A stretch of 64,000 bases of DNA from GCA-002733465 sp965230525 (GCA_965230525.1 OZ246008.1:4278001-4342000); one strand, 5' to 3'; counted from the stretch's first letter, positions 26,663 through 36,309 are shown. The notes: generated by a model from the letters alone, not told the origin. Made by a program: numbers and translations.

Positions 26663-27772
26663 TTAAGCCAAGTGCTCGAGCGCTAAGTAATCATGCGACT
26701 GCATTTCTAATAATCGACTTAATGTTCGTTTAAACTCGAAAGCCAAACGTTCGCCCACATAGAGCGATTCAAGTTCAACCTCAGCAGTAATCATTAAGTT
26801 AACATGCCTTTCGTAGAACTCGTCGACTAGGCTAATAAAACGCCTCGCGGCCGCATCATCCTTACTTTCCATTTGAGGAATTTCACTCACCATCACTGTC
26901 TGATAGCATCTAGATATTTCGATGTAGTCGGATTGGCTTCGCGGCGTTTCGCAAATTTCGGCAAATTGAAACCAAACAACTCCTTCCGCACAACGAACCG
27001 TTTTTATTGGTCGATGTTCAATCTCAATGGTGCAACCTCTCTTCATTTCCTCCGTCGCTAAGTGAGTAAAGCTGTGCTCTAAATTATCAATGGCCGCTTG
27101 ATCGTGAGGAGTATGAAAGATGTCGGCTTGCTCCAATGTTCTCAATCGGTAATCAATTCCATTGTCTAAATTAATTACTTCGCAGTGCTGCTGAATCAAC
27201 TTGATTGCAGGAATAAAGCGCTCTCGCTGTAATCCATTCCAATACAGCTTTTCCGGCGGAATGTTAGAAGTGGCCACCAAACTAACTCCGCGGTCGAATA
27301 ATGCTTCAAATAAACCACCCAAAATCATGGCATCAGTAATATCTTTGACAAAAAACTCATCGAAACAAATTAATCGTGTCTGATCTGCGAGTTCGTCTGC
27401 TATCAACAACAATGGATCTTGCTTGCCCTTAAAATTATTTAATTGTTCGTGAGTTTGGTGCATAAAACGGTGAAAATGCAGCCGCATTTTTTTTTCAGTA
27501 TCGAGCAGATCAAAAAACATATCCATCAAATAGGTTTTACCGCGCCCTACACCTCCCCAAAAATAAATCCCTTTAACCGGCATTTTTCGTTTTGAAAACA
27601 ATGACTTTATTCGGCCTAGCGTGGATTCATTTTTGAGATCATTTAACAATCGACATCGCAAATCGTTCAGCAACTCGATGGCGCGAAGTTGCTGAGAATC
27701 CTCAGAGTACTCGCCTGTCGCCAGGTCGGTTCGATATTTTTCAAGTAGCGGGTTAGTTGACTGCCCATTCAT
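26663..27772 (-). CDS. zapE: cell division protein ZapE (AFG1-like ATPase)
   Basis: ATPase of 369 residues that binds FtsZ and acts late in constriction, mainly under stress, in E. coli. Walker A is GGVGRGKT (73-80) after the family start GIYFWGG; Walker B is LICFDEF (134-140); then FVKDITDAMILGGLFEALF and ATSNIPPEKLYWNGLQRERFIPAI (in parts), all AFG1 marks. Length is normal. It stands alone on the minus strand between the HU-like gene and a hydrolase gene. Confidence 0.94.
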   Translation of the reverse strand: MNGQSTNPLLEKYRTDLATGEYSEDSQQLRAIELLNDLRCRLLNDLKNESTLGRIKSLFSKRKMPVKGIYFWGGVGRGKTYLMDMFFDLLDTEKKMRLHFHRFMHQTHEQLNNFKGKQDPLLLIADELADQTRLICFDEFFVKDITDAMILGGLFEALFDRGVSLVATSNIPPEKLYWNGLQRERFIPAIKLIQQHCEVINLDNGIDYRLRTLEQADIFHTPHDQAAIDNLEHSFTHLATEEMKRGCTIEIEHRPIKTVRCAEGVVWFQFAEICETPRSQSDYIEISRCYQTVMVSEIPQMESKDDAAARRFISLVDEFYERHVNLMITAEVELESLYVGERLAFEFKRTLSRLLEMQSHDYLALEHLA

Positions 27773-27824
27773 GTTTGCTTGGTTCCACTGTAAGTTTTCG
27801 ACAAGTTTAAGGTCTGTTTTCTCG

Positions 27825-28481
27825 CTATTCTAACGCGCCACTGAGATTGAGTTGAGAAACGCAAAATGACTCGATGCTTTCTCTCAATGCAACAAGTTTA
27901 CCGTGAAAAAAATGACTGGTTTCTGGCATACGGACTATCTGTGGCGGAATCTCTAGCTCGGTTGCCCAATCTATCACCTTATTGGCATCTACTAGCTCAT
28001 CTTGCTCCCCTTGCACCACAAGCCAAGGACAGGCAGGCAATTGCAGGTTAGCAAAATCGATTCGACCAACCGGAGGGGCAATACTAATCAATAGCTCGGG
28101 TTCAAGGTGCTTCGCTTGCATGGCGGAAATATAAGCGCCAAATGAAAAACCAACTAAGACCAATTTACGCTCAGGAAATTGCTCTCTAGCCCAGCGGACA
28201 ACCGCCTTTAGGTCATGCTGCTCTCCTTCAGCATGCCCATATTCACCTTCGCTTGCACCGACTCCCCGAAAATTGAAACGAATACTTGGGATTCCGATTG
28301 TCGCCATTGCCCGTGCTGCGGTATGAATCACCTTATTAGTCATAGTGCCAGCGTGTTGCGGATGAGGGTGACAACAAACACTGACATAAGGCTGTGTCGG
28401 TTGGTCTGTACGATCGATTAGTGCTTCTAGCGTACCTACAACACCTGGAATGGTCAGCTTTTCAGAATAAATTCGCATCAA
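27825..28481 (-). CDS. alpha/beta hydrolase
   Basis: Predicted soluble serine hydrolase of 218 residues. It has CCHPHPQHAGTMTNKVI near residues 36-52, the RFNFRGVGASEGEY segment (68-81) that forms the oxyanion side, the nucleophile elbow GFSFGA (Ser113), an Asp in QGEQDELVD and a His in ETSHFFHGKL. This is the common small dienelactone-hydrolase/KANL3-like family seen widely in proteobacteria; the substrate is unknown. Confidence 0.87.
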   Translation of the reverse strand: MMRIYSEKLTIPGVVGTLEALIDRTDQPTQPYVSVCCHPHPQHAGTMTNKVIHTAARAMATIGIPSIRFNFRGVGASEGEYGHAEGEQHDLKAVVRWAREQFPERKLVLVGFSFGAYISAMQAKHLEPELLISIAPPVGRIDFANLQLPACPWLVVQGEQDELVDANKVIDWATELEIPPQIVRMPETSHFFHGKLVALRESIESFCVSQLNLSGALE

Positions 28482-28541
28482 CTGTCAATCAAAAGTCAAA
28501 ACGCTATTTTCGCATTTTATTCTTATATTGACTATCTATCT

Positions 28542-29756
28542 TTATTGTCTGTAATGGCTCAAAAAGCGACCAAGAGATTTGATTGCGGCCTGCAAATCGT
28601 CACTATGAGGCAGAAATACCAGCCTAAAATGATCGGGTTTATGCCAATTAAAACCACGACCATGAACCAGTAAAACCTTTTCGCTCTTCAGAAAATCCAA
28701 AACAAACTTTTCATCATCTTTGATATTGAACTTACCGGTTTCTAGTTTAGGAAAAAGATAAAGAGCGCCTTTTGGTTTAACACAACTTAATCCAGGGATC
28801 TCATTGATAAGTTGATAGCTTAGCTCCATCTGTTGGCAAAGTCGGCCGCCGGGTTTTACAAGCTCTGTAATGCTTTGGTAGCCACCCAGCGCAGTTTGCA
28901 CCGCATGTTGCATCGGCACGTTGGCGCAAAGCCGCATCGACGAGAGCATATTAAGCCCTTCGACGTAGTCTTTGCGGGGCTCTCGTGGTCCAGAGAGAAG
29001 CATCCAACCGACGCGAAAGCCGGCAACACGATAGTTTTTTGACAAGCCACTAAAGGTAACACAGACCACATCATCGCTTAATGACGCGATTGGAATATGT
29101 CGTGCTTCTCCGTATAGGATCTTGTCATAAATTTCGTCACTAAAAATAATTAAATGGTGCTCTCTAGCCAATTGAATTATCGATTCTAAAAGCTCTTTCG
29201 GGTAAACGGCACCAGTCGGATTATTAGGATTAATCAAAACAATGGCACGGGTATTACGATTGATCTTGGACTTTATATCGGCAATATCGGGCAACCAGCC
29301 AGCAGCTTCATCGCACAAGTAGTGAACAGGCTTTCCCGAAGATAACTTAACCGCCGCCGTCCAGAGCGGGTAATCAGGACAAGGTATTAACACTTCCTCA
29401 TTGTTATTCAACAAGGCTTGCATCGCAATCATAATGAGTTCACTCACCCCGTTACCTATATACACATCGGCTGGCGAAATTTGCTGGATTGCCTGATTCT
29501 GATAATACTGATGCACCGCGACTTTGGCAGAATAAATGCCATTGGAGTCACTGTACCCCTGAGCATTGGGCAAATGGTGAATAACATCTTTGACAATATC
29601 ATCGGGCGCGGCAAACCCAAAAGGCGCAGGGTTGCCAACATTTAGCTTAAGAATTTGGTGGCCCTCATCTTCAAGCTGCTGTGCAGCCTCTAAAACGGGC
29701 CCACGGATATCGTAGCAAATGCCAGTTAATTTATTTGAGCGATTTATAGGTTTCAT
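28542..29756 (-). CDS. alaA: glutamate-pyruvate aminotransferase AlaA
   Basis: PLP enzyme of 404 residues that makes alanine from pyruvate and glutamate. It follows the E. coli AlaA sequence closely by eye: CYDIRGPVL (14-22), LNVGNPAPFGF (38-48), YIGNGVSELI, PCPDYPLWTAAV, INPNNPTGAVY, SDEIYDKILY, and the PLP lysine in SGLSKNYRVAGFRVGW (Lys240). Both the length and the SMRLCANVPMQHAVQTALGG region match. It is a single gene, divergent from zapG. Confidence 0.93.
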   Translation of the reverse strand: MKPINRSNKLTGICYDIRGPVLEAAQQLEDEGHQILKLNVGNPAPFGFAAPDDIVKDVIHHLPNAQGYSDSNGIYSAKVAVHQYYQNQAIQQISPADVYIGNGVSELIMIAMQALLNNNEEVLIPCPDYPLWTAAVKLSSGKPVHYLCDEAAGWLPDIADIKSKINRNTRAIVLINPNNPTGAVYPKELLESIIQLAREHHLIIFSDEIYDKILYGEARHIPIASLSDDVVCVTFSGLSKNYRVAGFRVGWMLLSGPREPRKDYVEGLNMLSSMRLCANVPMQHAVQTALGGYQSITELVKPGGRLCQQMELSYQLINEIPGLSCVKPKGALYLFPKLETGKFNIKDDEKFVLDFLKSEKVLLVHGRGFNWHKPDHFRLVFLPHSDDLQAAIKSLGRFLSHYRQ

Positions 29757-30016
29757 AGGGCTAACGATACGAGCTATCTTTACAATAAAATCGAGTTTAA
29801 AAACAAAGTTTTACCGCTTCAAATACTTTCTGGTAATGGCAACCAAAGCCATTCGTGCTGAAAAAGGGAAAGAATTGCTCCATAAATATTAAATTCCTAA
29901 CTTTGCTCTAAAATTTACATTTCTTGACCAAATAATAATCGACGAATCCGGCAAAATTACGATATAGTTAGTATTAGTTAGCACTCATTTATTTAGTTGA
30001 AAGAACAGGAATCATC

Positions 30017-30583
30017 ATGGAAATCTTATTATCAGTTGGAATTATCATTGCTGGCGCCGCAGGATTTTTCTTTGGTAGAAATTTTTCGACCGGTGAAGTT
30101 GAAAAAAACCGATTACAACAAGAGCTAAATGAAAAAACCGCTGAATTAGAAGCTTTTCATAATAAAGTGAACAGTCACTTTGAAAAGACTGCTGAGCTGT
30201 TTAATCATGTCTCCGACAGCTATCAGTCGCTCTATGACCATATGGCAAAGAGTTCTACTCAGTTATGTGCCACTCAAACATTTCACTCATTGCCTAAGTC
30301 AAATGAGTCTCGTGCCGCTACTACTGAAGATAGTCCTATTTTGACACCACCTAACAGCAAACAAGATGACGTTTTTGATGCTGACCACCTTTACAATGCG
30401 CATGACTATCGTAATAAAGATGACGTAAACAGCAATGAGACCGCACCTGCTGACGAAACAAATGTTGTTGAAATTGCAACGGCCAAAGAAGACACAACGG
30501 CGCAAGCACTTGACTATGCTATTAAGAAAGACGGTGTGATCAATCATAACAGTCTTGATATCGACGGCGTCAAAAACTCTTAA
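30017..30583 (+). CDS. zapG: envelope/division protein ZapG (YhcB, DUF1043)
   Basis: Inner-membrane protein of 188 residues. A membrane segment (2-20, ILLSVGIIIAGAAGFFFGR) is followed by a coiled coil (30-80, with NRLQQELNEKTAELEAFHNKV split over helices) and the family stretch HFEKTAELFNHVSDSYQSLYDHMAKSS in pieces. The rest is acidic and disordered. YhcB/ZapG links cell-shape and envelope synthesis in E. coli. It lies just before degS, the conserved neighbour. Confidence 0.92.
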   Translation: MEILLSVGIIIAGAAGFFFGRNFSTGEVEKNRLQQELNEKTAELEAFHNKVNSHFEKTAELFNHVSDSYQSLYDHMAKSSTQLCATQTFHSLPKSNESRAATTEDSPILTPPNSKQDDVFDADHLYNAHDYRNKDDVNSNETAPADETNVVEIATAKEDTTAQALDYAIKKDGVINHNSLDIDGVKNS

Positions 30584-30620
30584 TTGTAGATCCCACACCA
30601 CTTTAGCCTGTTTGCGGTTG

Positions 30621-30649
30621 TTACCACCACCGAGTTGATTTAGTATAAT
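30621..30649 (+). promoter_or_regulatory. promoter of degS
   Basis: TTACCA and TATAAT are separated by 17 bases, with the start of transcription expected near 30656 and degS at 30685. It allows degS to be expressed apart from zapG. Confidence 0.6.
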
Positions 30650-30684
30650 CCCTTATTACTCAATCAACTCGACGACCTAACTCC

Positions 30685-31800
30685 ATGAAGTTCCTAAAAA
30701 ATTTCGTTTTTATACTGAAGTATGCGCTGTTAGGCATTGTGTTTGGATTTGCGGTGTTATTTTTTATTCCGCAAAGCCCGCTAAACTTTAATTGGCAAGA
30801 AGCCCAAAAAGCTTGGCGCTTTTATCAACAAGCTTCACAAGCGCAGCCGGTCAGTAGCAGCTTGTCGGAAGCAGTAGAAAAAGCGGGGGCTTCCGTTGTA
30901 AGCGTCAGAGCAATGCGCAAGAGTCGAGTCAGACCGGCTCCCGATGGTCGTTCCGGAGATGTTCTAGTTGATACACCTTTTGGTGTTGGTTCGGGCGTTA
31001 TTTTCGACCAGCGAGGCTACATTGTCACCAATTATCATGTGGTTGAGAGCAGCGTAGAAATTGCAGTTTATTTCTCCAATGGACTGCGTAAAAAAGCGGA
31101 CATTGTCGGCTTTGACCAACGCAACGATATCGCAGTTCTAAAAGTCGATATTGAAACTCCGGCGGTGGCAGAACTTGGCAACTCCAGTGAAGTAAGAACG
31201 GGCGATGAAGTACTCGCAATCGGCACGCCTTTTGGGCTTTTTCAAAACTCCGTCACCAAGGGCATTATTAGTTCGATAGACCACGGTCCACTCTACCCAA
31301 AAATTCAAACCGATGCGGCGATTAATTACGGAAATTCCGGTGGTGCGCTGATCAACAGCAAAGGCCAGGTTATTGGAATTAGTAGCGCTAAGTTTAGTTT
31401 TGAAGCAAACGATGAAATTGGGATTAATTTCGGTATTCCCATTGATGTGGTTAAAGAAAGCTTTGAACAAATAATTAAGAATGGGCGAGTCATTCGAAAT
31501 TGGTTTGGTGCCGAGTTGTTACAACTTAATCGAGCCGGCTATATGCAAGTCGATCCGGGGATTGAATTTGGTACCGGACTATTGGTTAATCGAATCGAAG
31601 TGGGTAGTCCGAGCTCGGAAGCAGGCCTAGTGCCTGGCGATTATTTAATCGAGTTTGATGGGGTTGTCATTAAAGATATGGTTCAACTCAGAAAAATCTT
31701 TCTCGAACTGCCGATTGGCAAAGAAGTGATTGTTAAGATCTTACGTAATAAGCAACCGTTAGAAATTAATCTGAAGTTACGGGAAAAGCCTCAAGGGTAA
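30685..31800 (+). CDS. degS: DegS/HtrA-type periplasmic serine protease
   Basis: Membrane-anchored protease of 371 residues that starts the envelope stress cascade by cutting anti-sigma RseA in E. coli. One N-terminal membrane segment (about 9-29), a trypsin-like domain with His118 (TNYHVV), Asp148 (QRNDIAVL) and Ser218 (YGNSGGAL), then a single PDZ domain (about 270-365). One PDZ and an anchor rather than a cleaved signal suit DegS and not DegP. A small acidic insert lies at 80-97. Position after zapG is conserved. Confidence 0.92.
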   Translation: MKFLKNFVFILKYALLGIVFGFAVLFFIPQSPLNFNWQEAQKAWRFYQQASQAQPVSSSLSEAVEKAGASVVSVRAMRKSRVRPAPDGRSGDVLVDTPFGVGSGVIFDQRGYIVTNYHVVESSVEIAVYFSNGLRKKADIVGFDQRNDIAVLKVDIETPAVAELGNSSEVRTGDEVLAIGTPFGLFQNSVTKGIISSIDHGPLYPKIQTDAAINYGNSGGALINSKGQVIGISSAKFSFEANDEIGINFGIPIDVVKESFEQIIKNGRVIRNWFGAELLQLNRAGYMQVDPGIEFGTGLLVNRIEVGSPSSEAGLVPGDYLIEFDGVVIKDMVQLRKIFLELPIGKEVIVKILRNKQPLEINLKLREKPQG

Positions 31801-31859
31801 ATGAAGCTTTTACACCAATCGTTCTATTCTAAGTTTATGATTTAAAAAAGATTTGAAAT

Positions 31860-31893
31860 TAAAAGCTAATATCAAACGCGTTTGATGTTAGCT
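31860..31893 (-). terminator. murA terminator overlapping its stop codon
   Basis: A 30-base near-perfect palindrome (AGCTAATATCAAACG / CGTTTGATGTTAGCT, one mismatch pair) spans the last codons of murA and its TGA. On the minus strand it is followed by TTTTAATTTC and later T6, so it should end the murA transcript. Confidence 0.75.
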
Positions 31894-33128
31894 CCCAACT
31901 GTTGTAACTTTTCTTCAATACATTCATAACCCCGATCGATGTGATAAATTCGATCGACGGTGGTTTTGCCTTCGGCGACAAGTCCCGCAATCACTAAACT
32001 TGCAGAAGCTCGCAAATCGGTCGCCATTACTTGCGCCCCTTTAAGAATATCTACACCTGTGCAAATGGCATTATTCCCTTCGATTAAAATATCCGCCCCC
32101 ATCCGCTGTAGCTCGCTCACATGCATAAAGCGATTTTCAAAAATGGTCTCAGTGATCACGCCAGTTCCCTGAGCTATGACATTGAGTGCGGTAAACTGTG
32201 CTTGCATATCAGTTGGAAAGCCGGGGTAAGGTGCGGTTTTTATATTTACCGATTTTGGACGTGCACCTTCCATGTCTAACTCAATCCAATCACTGCCAGT
32301 GGTGATCTTGGCACCGGCTTCTTGGAGTTTAAGTAATACTGATTCCAAGATATCTGGGCTTGTTTCCCGAACCTTGACCCGACCACCGGTCATTGCCGCA
32401 GCAACTAGGTAAGTACCTGTTTCAATTCTATCCGGTAGCACTTCGTGATGTGCGCCAGTAAGCTTTTCGACACCTTCAATGGTAATAATGTCGGTGCCAG
32501 CACCTGAAATTTTGGCACCCATTGCAATCAAGTAATTCGCAACATCGACAACTTCTGGCTCACGTGCCGCATTTTCTAAGATGGTGGTTCCTTTGGCTAG
32601 AGTCGCAGCCATAAGCAAATTCTCTGTCGCACCAACACTAACAATATCCATGCATATTCTTGCACCTTTGAGGCCATCTTTTGCTCTGGCTCTTACGTAA
32701 CCATCGGTCACATCAATTTCGGCCCCCATCGCTTCCATTCCCTTTATATGTAAATCAACTGGGCGAGACCCTATTGCGCAGCCGCCAGGCAAAGAAACGT
32801 CAGCCTTACCAAAGCGAGTCAGTAGCGGTCCTAAAACAAGAATCGACGCTCGCATTGTTTTGACTAAATCGTAAGGCGCCTCAAAGGTCTTAATTGTTCC
32901 CGCATCAACTTCCACGGTCATGTTCTCACCCAGGGTTACCGACGTTCCCATCACTCCGAGTAACTCTAAAGTTGTGGTGACATCGTTTAAGTGAGGTACA
33001 TTTCCAATTGTAGAAGGACCTTCAGCCAGCAACGTTGCCATTAAAATAGGTAACGCGGCATTTTTTGCGCCAGAAATTCGAATGCTTCCATCAAGGCGGT
33101 TACCGCCGGTGATTTGTAGTTTATCCAT
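31872..33128 (-). CDS. murA: UDP-N-acetylglucosamine enolpyruvyl transferase MurA
   Basis: First committed enzyme of peptidoglycan synthesis. From the ATG at 33128 the product has 418 residues, the family length; the frame to 33323 overlaps ibaG and was rejected. It begins MDKLQITGGNRLDGSIRISGAKNAA (in parts), and the catalytic Cys is Cys117 in GGCAIGSRP, so the enzyme should be fosfomycin sensitive. ANVPHLNDV-type and RQMGADILIEGN-type segments match. It follows ibaG on the minus strand, the conserved order. Confidence 0.96.
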   Translation of the reverse strand: MDKLQITGGNRLDGSIRISGAKNAALPILMATLLAEGPSTIGNVPHLNDVTTTLELLGVMGTSVTLGENMTVEVDAGTIKTFEAPYDLVKTMRASILVLGPLLTRFGKADVSLPGGCAIGSRPVDLHIKGMEAMGAEIDVTDGYVRARAKDGLKGARICMDIVSVGATENLLMAATLAKGTTILENAAREPEVVDVANYLIAMGAKISGAGTDIITIEGVEKLTGAHHEVLPDRIETGTYLVAAAMTGGRVKVRETSPDILESVLLKLQEAGAKITTGSDWIELDMEGARPKSVNIKTAPYPGFPTDMQAQFTALNVIAQGTGVITETIFENRFMHVSELQRMGADILIEGNNAICTGVDILKGAQVMATDLRASASLVIAGLVAEGKTTVDRIYHIDRGYECIEEKLQQLGANIKRV

Positions 33129-33153
33129 TAATAAATCTCGTTTTGCTTGTCGA

Positions 33154-33390
33154 TTACGGGTTGGCAGCTTCTTCGGCTGTAAGAGTTTTGAGTGTAATGG
33201 CGTGTAGCTCACCACTAGCAATCTTTTCCTGTAATGCCGCGTAGACCAACTGCTGACGAGCGACCGGCCTTTTTCCTGCGAACTCGTCGGAAACAATTTT
33301 TGCTTCAAAATGATAGCCGTCACCAGCGACTTCGACTGATTGACAATTTAATGCTTGTTCAATCATCTGCTGTATTTGTTGTTCGTTCAT
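33154..33390 (-). CDS. ibaG: BolA-family protein IbaG
   Basis: BolA-like protein of 78 residues that may bind an Fe-S cluster with a monothiol glutaredoxin and is linked to acid stress. It has the BolA core VAGDGYHFEAKIVSDEFAGKRPVARQQLVY (in parts) and the ELHAITLKTLTAEE end; the family Cys is in NCQSVEV near the start. It stands directly before murA, the usual arrangement. No mla genes lie upstream. Confidence 0.93.
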   Translation of the reverse strand: MNEQQIQQMIEQALNCQSVEVAGDGYHFEAKIVSDEFAGKRPVARQQLVYAALQEKIASGELHAITLKTLTAEEAANP

Positions 33391-33701
33391 CTAAAAACTC
33401 TGTTAATGGTAATTTATTAAAGTTGCACTATTGTACCCGAAACTCTCCAAACTAAGAACACACTGGTGGAAAATTGGCGTAACTTACGGTTACTTTATGC
33501 GACTCACTTACGTATAATATCTCGCTTTTAAAATTATCAGTCAGATAGCTTTTCAAGTATGAAGGTAACGGCTTGAAACAAATTTTTCCTTGATTGAACA
33601 ACAAGTTGGCACCATTATGATGTTTGGGCCATGGTAAAACGCGAGTATTCAAAAATTGATGACCTATTCTGAAACAACAAGTTGGAGAACTAACTAGTTC
33701 T
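33391..33701. other. 311-base region where mla genes stand in relatives
   Basis: In E. coli the mlaFEDCB genes lie between yrbG and ibaG. Here only about 300 bases separate divergent ibaG and yrbG. I see no STAS-type (MlaB) frame; a 66-codon minus-strand frame starts at TTG without a ribosome site. It presumably holds the two divergent promoters. Confidence 0.45.
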
Positions 33702-34673
33702 ATGCTGCTTTATTTTGCCATGGTCATTTGTGGGATCTCCCTATTGGTGTGGAGTGCCGATCGTTTTACTGACGGCGCAGCGGCCATTGCCCGAAACATG
33801 GGGATTTCTCCACTGATCGTGGGATTGACCATTGTTGCCATGGGTTCTTCGGCGCCTGAAGTCATCGTCTCTATCAATGCGGCGCTCAAAGGAACACCTA
33901 AATTAGCAGTGGGTAATGCGATCGGTTCAAATATCGCTAATATTGCTATGGTTTTAGCTATCTCAGCCCTAGTAGTGCCACTAAAAGTCCAATCTGAAAC
34001 CCTTAAGCGAGAAATTCCAGTTTTATTTGGGTTTATGATTCTCACTTTTGTCGTAATGCTTGATCTCGAGCTTTCGATGTTCGATGGCATTTTGTTGCTA
34101 AGCTGCTTGGTTGGCTACCTTGTTTGGTTGACCAAAATGGCTGCCAACACTCGATCTAAGTCAGATTTGATGCTGAAAGAGCTCGTCGAAGAGCTGCCTG
34201 ACACCATGCCGACTGGACGAGCGGTTTTTTGGGTCATTGTAGGGCTGGTGCTGCTGCAAATGAGCTCAAATATTCTGGTCTTAGGTGCTACAAACATTGC
34301 GTTGCAATATAACGTAAGCGAATTTGTCATTGGGATTACCATTATTGCGATTGGAACAAGTTTGCCAGAACTTGCCGCTTCGGTCACCGGCGTTTTAAAA
34401 GGCGAACACGAATTAGCTATCGGAAATGTTATTGGTTCTAATATCTTTAATTTATTGGCCGTGCTCGGGATCCCGGGGGTTATCAAAACAGTACCGTTGG
34501 AGCCGGAAATCCTACATTTTGATTATGCTTTCATGTTTGGCCTAACCGTCGCTGTGTCAATTATGGCATGGGGAAAGAAAAATGCACCGGGTGAAATCAC
34601 CCGGCTGGAAGGGGGCATTCTGCTCGCATGTTTCCTCGGCTATCAAAGCTATCAACTATTCCTTAATAGTTAA
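33702..34673 (+). CDS. yrbG: YrbG-type calcium/sodium antiporter
   Basis: Membrane protein of 323 residues with two inverted Na/Ca-exchanger halves. Each carries the ion-site motif: VAMGSSAPEVIVS (about 46-58) and IAIGTSLPELAAS (about 216-228), with GNAIGSNIANI and GNVIGSNIFNL following. About ten membrane segments. It lies before kdsD, the conserved neighbour in gammaproteobacteria. The physiological ion is not proven for the bacterial family. Confidence 0.93.
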   Translation: MLLYFAMVICGISLLVWSADRFTDGAAAIARNMGISPLIVGLTIVAMGSSAPEVIVSINAALKGTPKLAVGNAIGSNIANIAMVLAISALVVPLKVQSETLKREIPVLFGFMILTFVVMLDLELSMFDGILLLSCLVGYLVWLTKMAANTRSKSDLMLKELVEELPDTMPTGRAVFWVIVGLVLLQMSSNILVLGATNIALQYNVSEFVIGITIIAIGTSLPELAASVTGVLKGEHELAIGNVIGSNIFNLLAVLGIPGVIKTVPLEPEILHFDYAFMFGLTVAVSIMAWGKKNAPGEITRLEGGILLACFLGYQSYQLFLNS

Positions 34674-34780
34674 GATTTAAAATAACTCTCACCACTCGAT
34701 TGAACTCATCTGCATTCATTCAATTTTCTGATAAACTATAACCTTTATAAATCTACCTCTGTTAAAGCGACCTTAATAAT

Positions 34781-35764
34781 ATGCCTGAAACCCACTCCAA
34801 GTGTGACTTTATTACCTTAGGTAAAGCGGTGGTCAAAATCGAACAGCAAGCCATTGCTAACATGTTAAGTCGTATCGACCAGTCATTTGCAGCTGCTTGT
34901 GAACTTATGCTGGCTTGCCAAGGTCGAGTGGTGGTCATCGGCATGGGAAAATCTGGCCACATTGGCAATAAAATAGCAGCGACTCTGGCGAGTACAGGGA
35001 CACCTGCATTTTTCGTTCACCCGGGTGAAGCCAGTCACGGTGATTTAGGAATGATTACAGACAAAGATGTGGTCATTGCCTTATCCAATTCTGGAGAAAC
35101 TAGCGAAGTAACCAGCCTACTTCCGGTAATCAAAAGACTAGCCGTTCCTTTAATCAGCTTGACCGGCAAGCCCGAGTCTACACTCGCAAAATTTGCCGAC
35201 GTTAATTTAAATACTGGAGTCGAAAAAGAAGCTTGTCCGCTGAATTTGGCGCCCACGGCTTCCACCACCAACGCACTGGTTATGGGTGATGCCCTCGCTG
35301 TCGCATTGCTTGAAGCGAGAGGTTTTGATGAAAATGATTTTGCACTTTCGCATCCGGGCGGCTCACTAGGTAGAAGACTACTACTCAAAGTCGAAGATAT
35401 TATGCACAAGCATGAAGATGTGCCCAAAGTATCTCCCTCAACAATGATTAGCGAAGCACTCTTAGAAATGACCAACAAACGGCTTGGGATGACCTGTGTT
35501 GTTGCTAGCGATCAGACCTTAGTTGGCATCTTTACGGACGGAGACTTAAGACGCACACTTGCAACCAAGGTTGATTTAAATGAAACTGAAATTCAACATG
35601 TCATGACCAAAAATGGCAAAACCATTTCATCGGACAAATTGGCTGCCGAAGCTCTTCAAGTGATGGAAGAAAATGCAATTAATGGCTTGGTGATTACAGA
35701 CGATAGTAATCGCCCTATCGGTGCACTTAACATGTATGATCTATTAAAAGCTGGAGTGGTTTAG
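34781..35764 (+). CDS. kdsD: D-arabinose 5-phosphate isomerase KdsD
   Basis: Converts ribulose 5-phosphate to arabinose 5-phosphate for Kdo in lipopolysaccharide. 327 residues: SIS domain (about 30-175; VVVIGMGKSGHIGNKIAAT, FFVHPGEASHGDLGM, ALSNSGETSEV, LNLAPTASTTNALVMGDALAVAL in parts) and two CBS domains (about 205-325). Stop overlaps the kdsC start by one base. Heads kdsD-kdsC-lptC-lptA-lptB. Confidence 0.96.
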   Translation: MPETHSKCDFITLGKAVVKIEQQAIANMLSRIDQSFAAACELMLACQGRVVVIGMGKSGHIGNKIAATLASTGTPAFFVHPGEASHGDLGMITDKDVVIALSNSGETSEVTSLLPVIKRLAVPLISLTGKPESTLAKFADVNLNTGVEKEACPLNLAPTASTTNALVMGDALAVALLEARGFDENDFALSHPGGSLGRRLLLKVEDIMHKHEDVPKVSPSTMISEALLEMTNKRLGMTCVVASDQTLVGIFTDGDLRRTLATKVDLNETEIQHVMTKNGKTISSDKLAAEALQVMEENAINGLVITDDSNRPIGALNMYDLLKAGVV

Positions 35765-36309
35765 TGGACAAAAACAGTTTTGATCCTTTGCTAATTAAAA
35801 AAGCAAAAGCGATTCGGTTATTGATTTGTGATGTTGATGGCGTACTTAGTGACGGCAAAGTTTATTACAGTAACCAGGGTGATGAAATCAAAAGCTTTAA
35901 TATAAAGGATGGGCTTGGAATCAAACAATTGCTTGATAATGGTATCAAGGTGGCAATCATTACTGGAAGGCAATCTGATATTGTCGAGCGTCGAGCAACC
36001 GAGCTAGGGATCCCGTTTATCTACCAAGGAAAAAAAGACAAACGCAAATCCTACAAGGCGATTATTGATGAATTAAAAATAACCCCAGCAGAAGTTGCTC
36101 ATGTGGGTGACGATCTTCCCGACTTGCCTCTAATGAAAATGTCAGGTCTAGGCATCAGCGTGAATGATGGCCATGCGTTTGTAAAACAAAATGCGGATTG
36201 GTGTACGCAGTTAAATGGTGGTGAAGGAGCTGTCCGAGAAATAGCTGACTTATTACTTGTGGCTCAAGATAAACTTGACGCAATCCAACAAGGGTTTCTG
36301 TCCGCGTGA
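35764..36309 (+). CDS. kdsC: Kdo 8-phosphate phosphatase KdsC
   Basis: HAD phosphatase of 181 residues that frees Kdo from Kdo 8-phosphate. The nucleophile motif is ICDVDGVLSDG (Asp23, Asp25), motif II is IITGRQS and motif III/IV is HVGDDLPDLPLM. It starts with GTG at 35764, which shares a base with the kdsD stop, and its own stop overlaps lptC by four bases, so these genes are coupled. Length is normal for the short KdsC type. Confidence 0.95.
   Translation: MDKNSFDPLLIKKAKAIRLLICDVDGVLSDGKVYYSNQGDEIKSFNIKDGLGIKQLLDNGIKVAIITGRQSDIVERRATELGIPFIYQGKKDKRKSYKAIIDELKITPAEVAHVGDDLPDLPLMKMSGLGISVNDGHAFVKQNADWCTQLNGGEGAVREIADLLLVAQDKLDAIQQGFLSA

Noticed and set aside
33129..33323. 65-residue N-terminal extension of murA
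   Set aside because: It runs into ibaG and has no family similarity; ATG 33128 gives the standard 418 residues.
33452..33652. 66-codon minus-strand frame upstream of ibaG as mlaB
   Set aside because: It has no STAS motif, starts at TTG and lacks a ribosome site.
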